Positions 62,789 through 64,000 of a stretch of DNA of 64,000 nt are shown one piece after another. Location of the stretch: assembly GCA_028698615.1 (NCBI GenBank), contig JAQVWF010000011.1:1-64000 (forward strand). Reading direction: 5' to 3'. Each line of letters starts with the position of its first letter. The stretch's first letter is position 1. The position numbers and the translations under genes are program-made. Below the pieces are notes generated by a model. The model was not told the DNA's origin. It did not search any database and saw only the letters and a list, made by a program, of their open reading frames with translations. This stretch comes from Syntrophorhabdaceae bacterium (GTDB taxonomy: Bacteria; Desulfobacterota; Syntrophorhabdia; Syntrophorhabdales; Syntrophorhabdaceae).

Positions 62789-63096
62789 TTCAAAACGAGA
62801 ACCTCTTCCTCTTTTGGTTTTGTAAGCCCCAGACGCTCCTTTGCTTTGAGCGCGAGCAGTCTCGATTGCGTAACGCCTGCCATTTCCGATTTCAGTTTCT
62901 GATGGGTCTGCCTCAATTCACGCTCCAGCGTGAGCGTTTCAATGAGGTCCTGCCGCGCACGATCATGAGCGTTAACGAGGAGGAAGCTGACAACGAGAAC
63001 GAAGACCACGATGAACCCCAGGAAAAGGAGCGGGCGGGCGCTCGAGAACAGCGTGTCCCCCGAAGACTCGATGTATATTTTCCTTGTTCTCGCCAT
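62785..63096 (-). CDS. ftsL: cell division protein FtsL
   Basis: A 103-residue single-TM protein: a basic N-terminus, TM (LLFLGFIVVFVLVVSFLLV), then a heptad-rich coiled coil (LTLERELRQTHQKLKSEM) and a short tail with LGLTKPKEEEV. This is the FtsL pattern. ATG 63096 is chosen (GGGGG upstream); a start 30 bases earlier would overlap rsmH by 20 bases. It overlaps the PASTA protein gene by 4 bases. In well-studied bacteria FtsL activates FtsWI with FtsB. Confidence 0.85.
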   Translation of the reverse strand: MARTRKIYIESSGDTLFSSARPLLFLGFIVVFVLVVSFLLVNAHDRARQDLIETLTLERELRQTHQKLKSEMAGVTQSRLLALKAKERLGLTKPKEEEVLVLK

Positions 63097-63106
63097 AAGG
63101 CCCCCA

Positions 63107-63976
63107 TCAAATTTTTTCTGCAACACGAAGCTTGGCGCTTCGCGAACGCGGGTTGTTTCTTATCTCCTCGATCCCCGGCCTGATGGCCTTGCGGGTCAGC
63201 ACCGTCAGCGCATCATCGCTGCGAAAACGTTGTTTGACCATCCTGTCTTCAAGGGAATGGAATGTTATTACTCCTATCCGGCCGCCACGGGAGAGGAGGT
63301 CCACCGCGGCGTCCATCCCCCTTGAGAGGCTTGCGAGTTCGTCGTTGACTGCAATCCTCAATGCCTGGAAGGTCTTCGTCGCCGGGTGTATCCGGCCCGT
63401 TTTTTTCTTGACGGCGAGAACGGTGTCGGCGAGCTCCCGCGCCGTGCGGATCCTGCCCTTCTTGCGCCTGTCGAAGATGGCCTTGGCTATCCTGCGCGAT
63501 TGCCATTCTTCCCCGTATTCATAAAGAATCCGGGCAATCTCGTCCTGTCGGTAGGAGTTGACGATCTCGTATGCCGTGAGGACGTCCCTGATATCCATTC
63601 TCATGTCGAGTTCCTCGTCATCGTTGAAGCTGAAACCCCGGCCCGCGGCCAGCTGGTAACTTGATATGCCGAGGTCGAAGAGGATGCCGTCTATGGACAC
63701 CACCCCGGCCTCCTGCAGCATTTCCTTCAAGTCCCTGAAGTTTCCCCTCAGCAGTGTTACCCGGTCGCTATACCCTTTGAGGGTCCTCTGAGCCCGGTCG
63801 AGTGCTTCCTGATCTCTATCAATACCAACAATATGTAATTGTTTGTTTCCGTCCAACAAGCCGATGGAATGTCCTGCTCCGCCAACGGTGGCATCAACGA
63901 AGACCTTGCATCCGGTGCTGATCAGGTTTTCAAGTACTTCCTTGGGAAGAACGGCTATATGCTCCTGGCCGCTCAA
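63107..63976 (-). CDS. rsmH: 16S rRNA m4C1402 methyltransferase
   Basis: A 289-residue RsmH/MraW. It has HIAVLPKEVLENL, the SAM loop VDATVGGAGHSIGLL, ILFDLGISSYQL, and FHSLEDRMVKQRF. It methylates the ribosomal P-site region. The start is TTG 63976, which overlaps the mraZ stop as TTGA; the family's HIPVL-type start follows 5 residues in. Confidence 0.93.
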   Translation of the reverse strand: MSGQEHIAVLPKEVLENLISTGCKVFVDATVGGAGHSIGLLDGNKQLHIVGIDRDQEALDRAQRTLKGYSDRVTLLRGNFRDLKEMLQEAGVVSIDGILFDLGISSYQLAAGRGFSFNDDEELDMRMDIRDVLTAYEIVNSYRQDEIARILYEYGEEWQSRRIAKAIFDRRKKGRIRTARELADTVLAVKKKTGRIHPATKTFQALRIAVNDELASLSRGMDAAVDLLSRGGRIGVITFHSLEDRMVKQRFRSDDALTVLTRKAIRPGIEEIRNNPRSRSAKLRVAEKI

Positions 63977-64000
63977 AGACCGAGTTCCGATACGATATCA
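63973..64000 (-). CDS. mraZ: MraZ, C-terminal end (runs off the right edge)
   Basis: Only the last eight codons are visible, DIVSELGL followed by TGA, overlapping the rsmH start. The ELGL-type end and the position before rsmH fit MraZ, the repressor that usually opens dcw clusters. Confidence 0.6.

Noticed and set aside
1-64000. CRISPR arrays, rRNA genes, insertion sequences or prophage
   Set aside because: No regularly spaced direct repeats with spacers, rRNA segments, transposases or phage structural genes were seen.

Overview
The window comes from a GC-rich, Gram-negative (diderm) bacterium. It has a complete mra/mur/fts division and cell-wall cluster with a meso-DAP type MurE, an outer-membrane porin, a Pst/Pho system and a GatB-type amidotransferase. 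Gene style and content resemble the anaerobic, syntrophic former Deltaproteobacteria (Desulfobacterota, e.g. the Syntrophorhabdus/Syntrophobacter area). That placement is an inference from general impression, not a database match. No phage, transposase, integrase or CRISPR array was seen.

Layout. (1) 1-7622, minus strand: a tightly overlapping operon of two small proteins (one membrane-anchored), two large WD40 beta-propeller proteins sharing a C-terminal motif, a coiled-coil protein with a J-domain-like HPD motif, and the start of a Clp/Hsp100 AAA+ ATPase that runs off the left edge. I do not recognise it as a named system. (2) 7999-15275, minus strand: a lasso-peptide biosynthetic cluster in the order transporter, fused RRE/protease B, cyclase C, a 56-residue precursor with its own promoter, a radical SAM/SPASM enzyme and a hybrid glycosyltransferase-like protein. 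(3) 15534-24227, plus strand: beta-helix protein, glmM, a nucleotidyltransferase, a hydantoinase/oxoprolinase-type ATPase, a histone-deacetylase-like hydrolase, two small exported proteins and an aminotransferase. (4) 24243-26418, minus strand: a small protein and an L,D-transpeptidase/Mur-ligase fusion. (5) 26492-28968, plus strand: a conserved unknown, an exported six-EF-hand protein and an HD-GYP protein. (6) 29025-37508: phoB-phoR, pstSCAB-phoU and a convergent porin gene. Three promoters here carry 11-bp-period TTAA repeats that look like Pho boxes. (7) 37625-48389: DUF4143 ATPase, tRNA-Ala(GGC), nitroreductase, sixA, rmuC, SAM hydrolase, mtnA, gatB, mtgA, ssb and a radical SAM protein. 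(8) 48629-64000, minus strand: the dcw cluster from mraZ to ftsZ.

The most striking biology is in the dcw cluster. Gene order is canonical (mraZ-rsmH-ftsL-[ftsI]-murE-murF-mraY-murD-[ftsW]-murG-murC-murB-ddl-ftsQ-ftsA-ftsZ), but the ftsI slot holds a 282-residue single-TM protein. It looks like a shrunken penicillin-binding protein with the catalytic SxxK, SxN and KTG motifs gone and a PASTA domain kept. The ftsW slot holds a 262-residue polytopic protein in which I see no SEDS motifs. Both halves of the septal peptidoglycan synthase therefore seem to be lost or replaced in place while FtsZ, A, Q and L remain. The L,D-transpeptidase/Mur-ligase fusion elsewhere in the window adds to the impression of unusual peptidoglycan metabolism. 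Other leads are the WD40/J-like/Clp operon and the lasso cluster with unusual tailoring enzymes.
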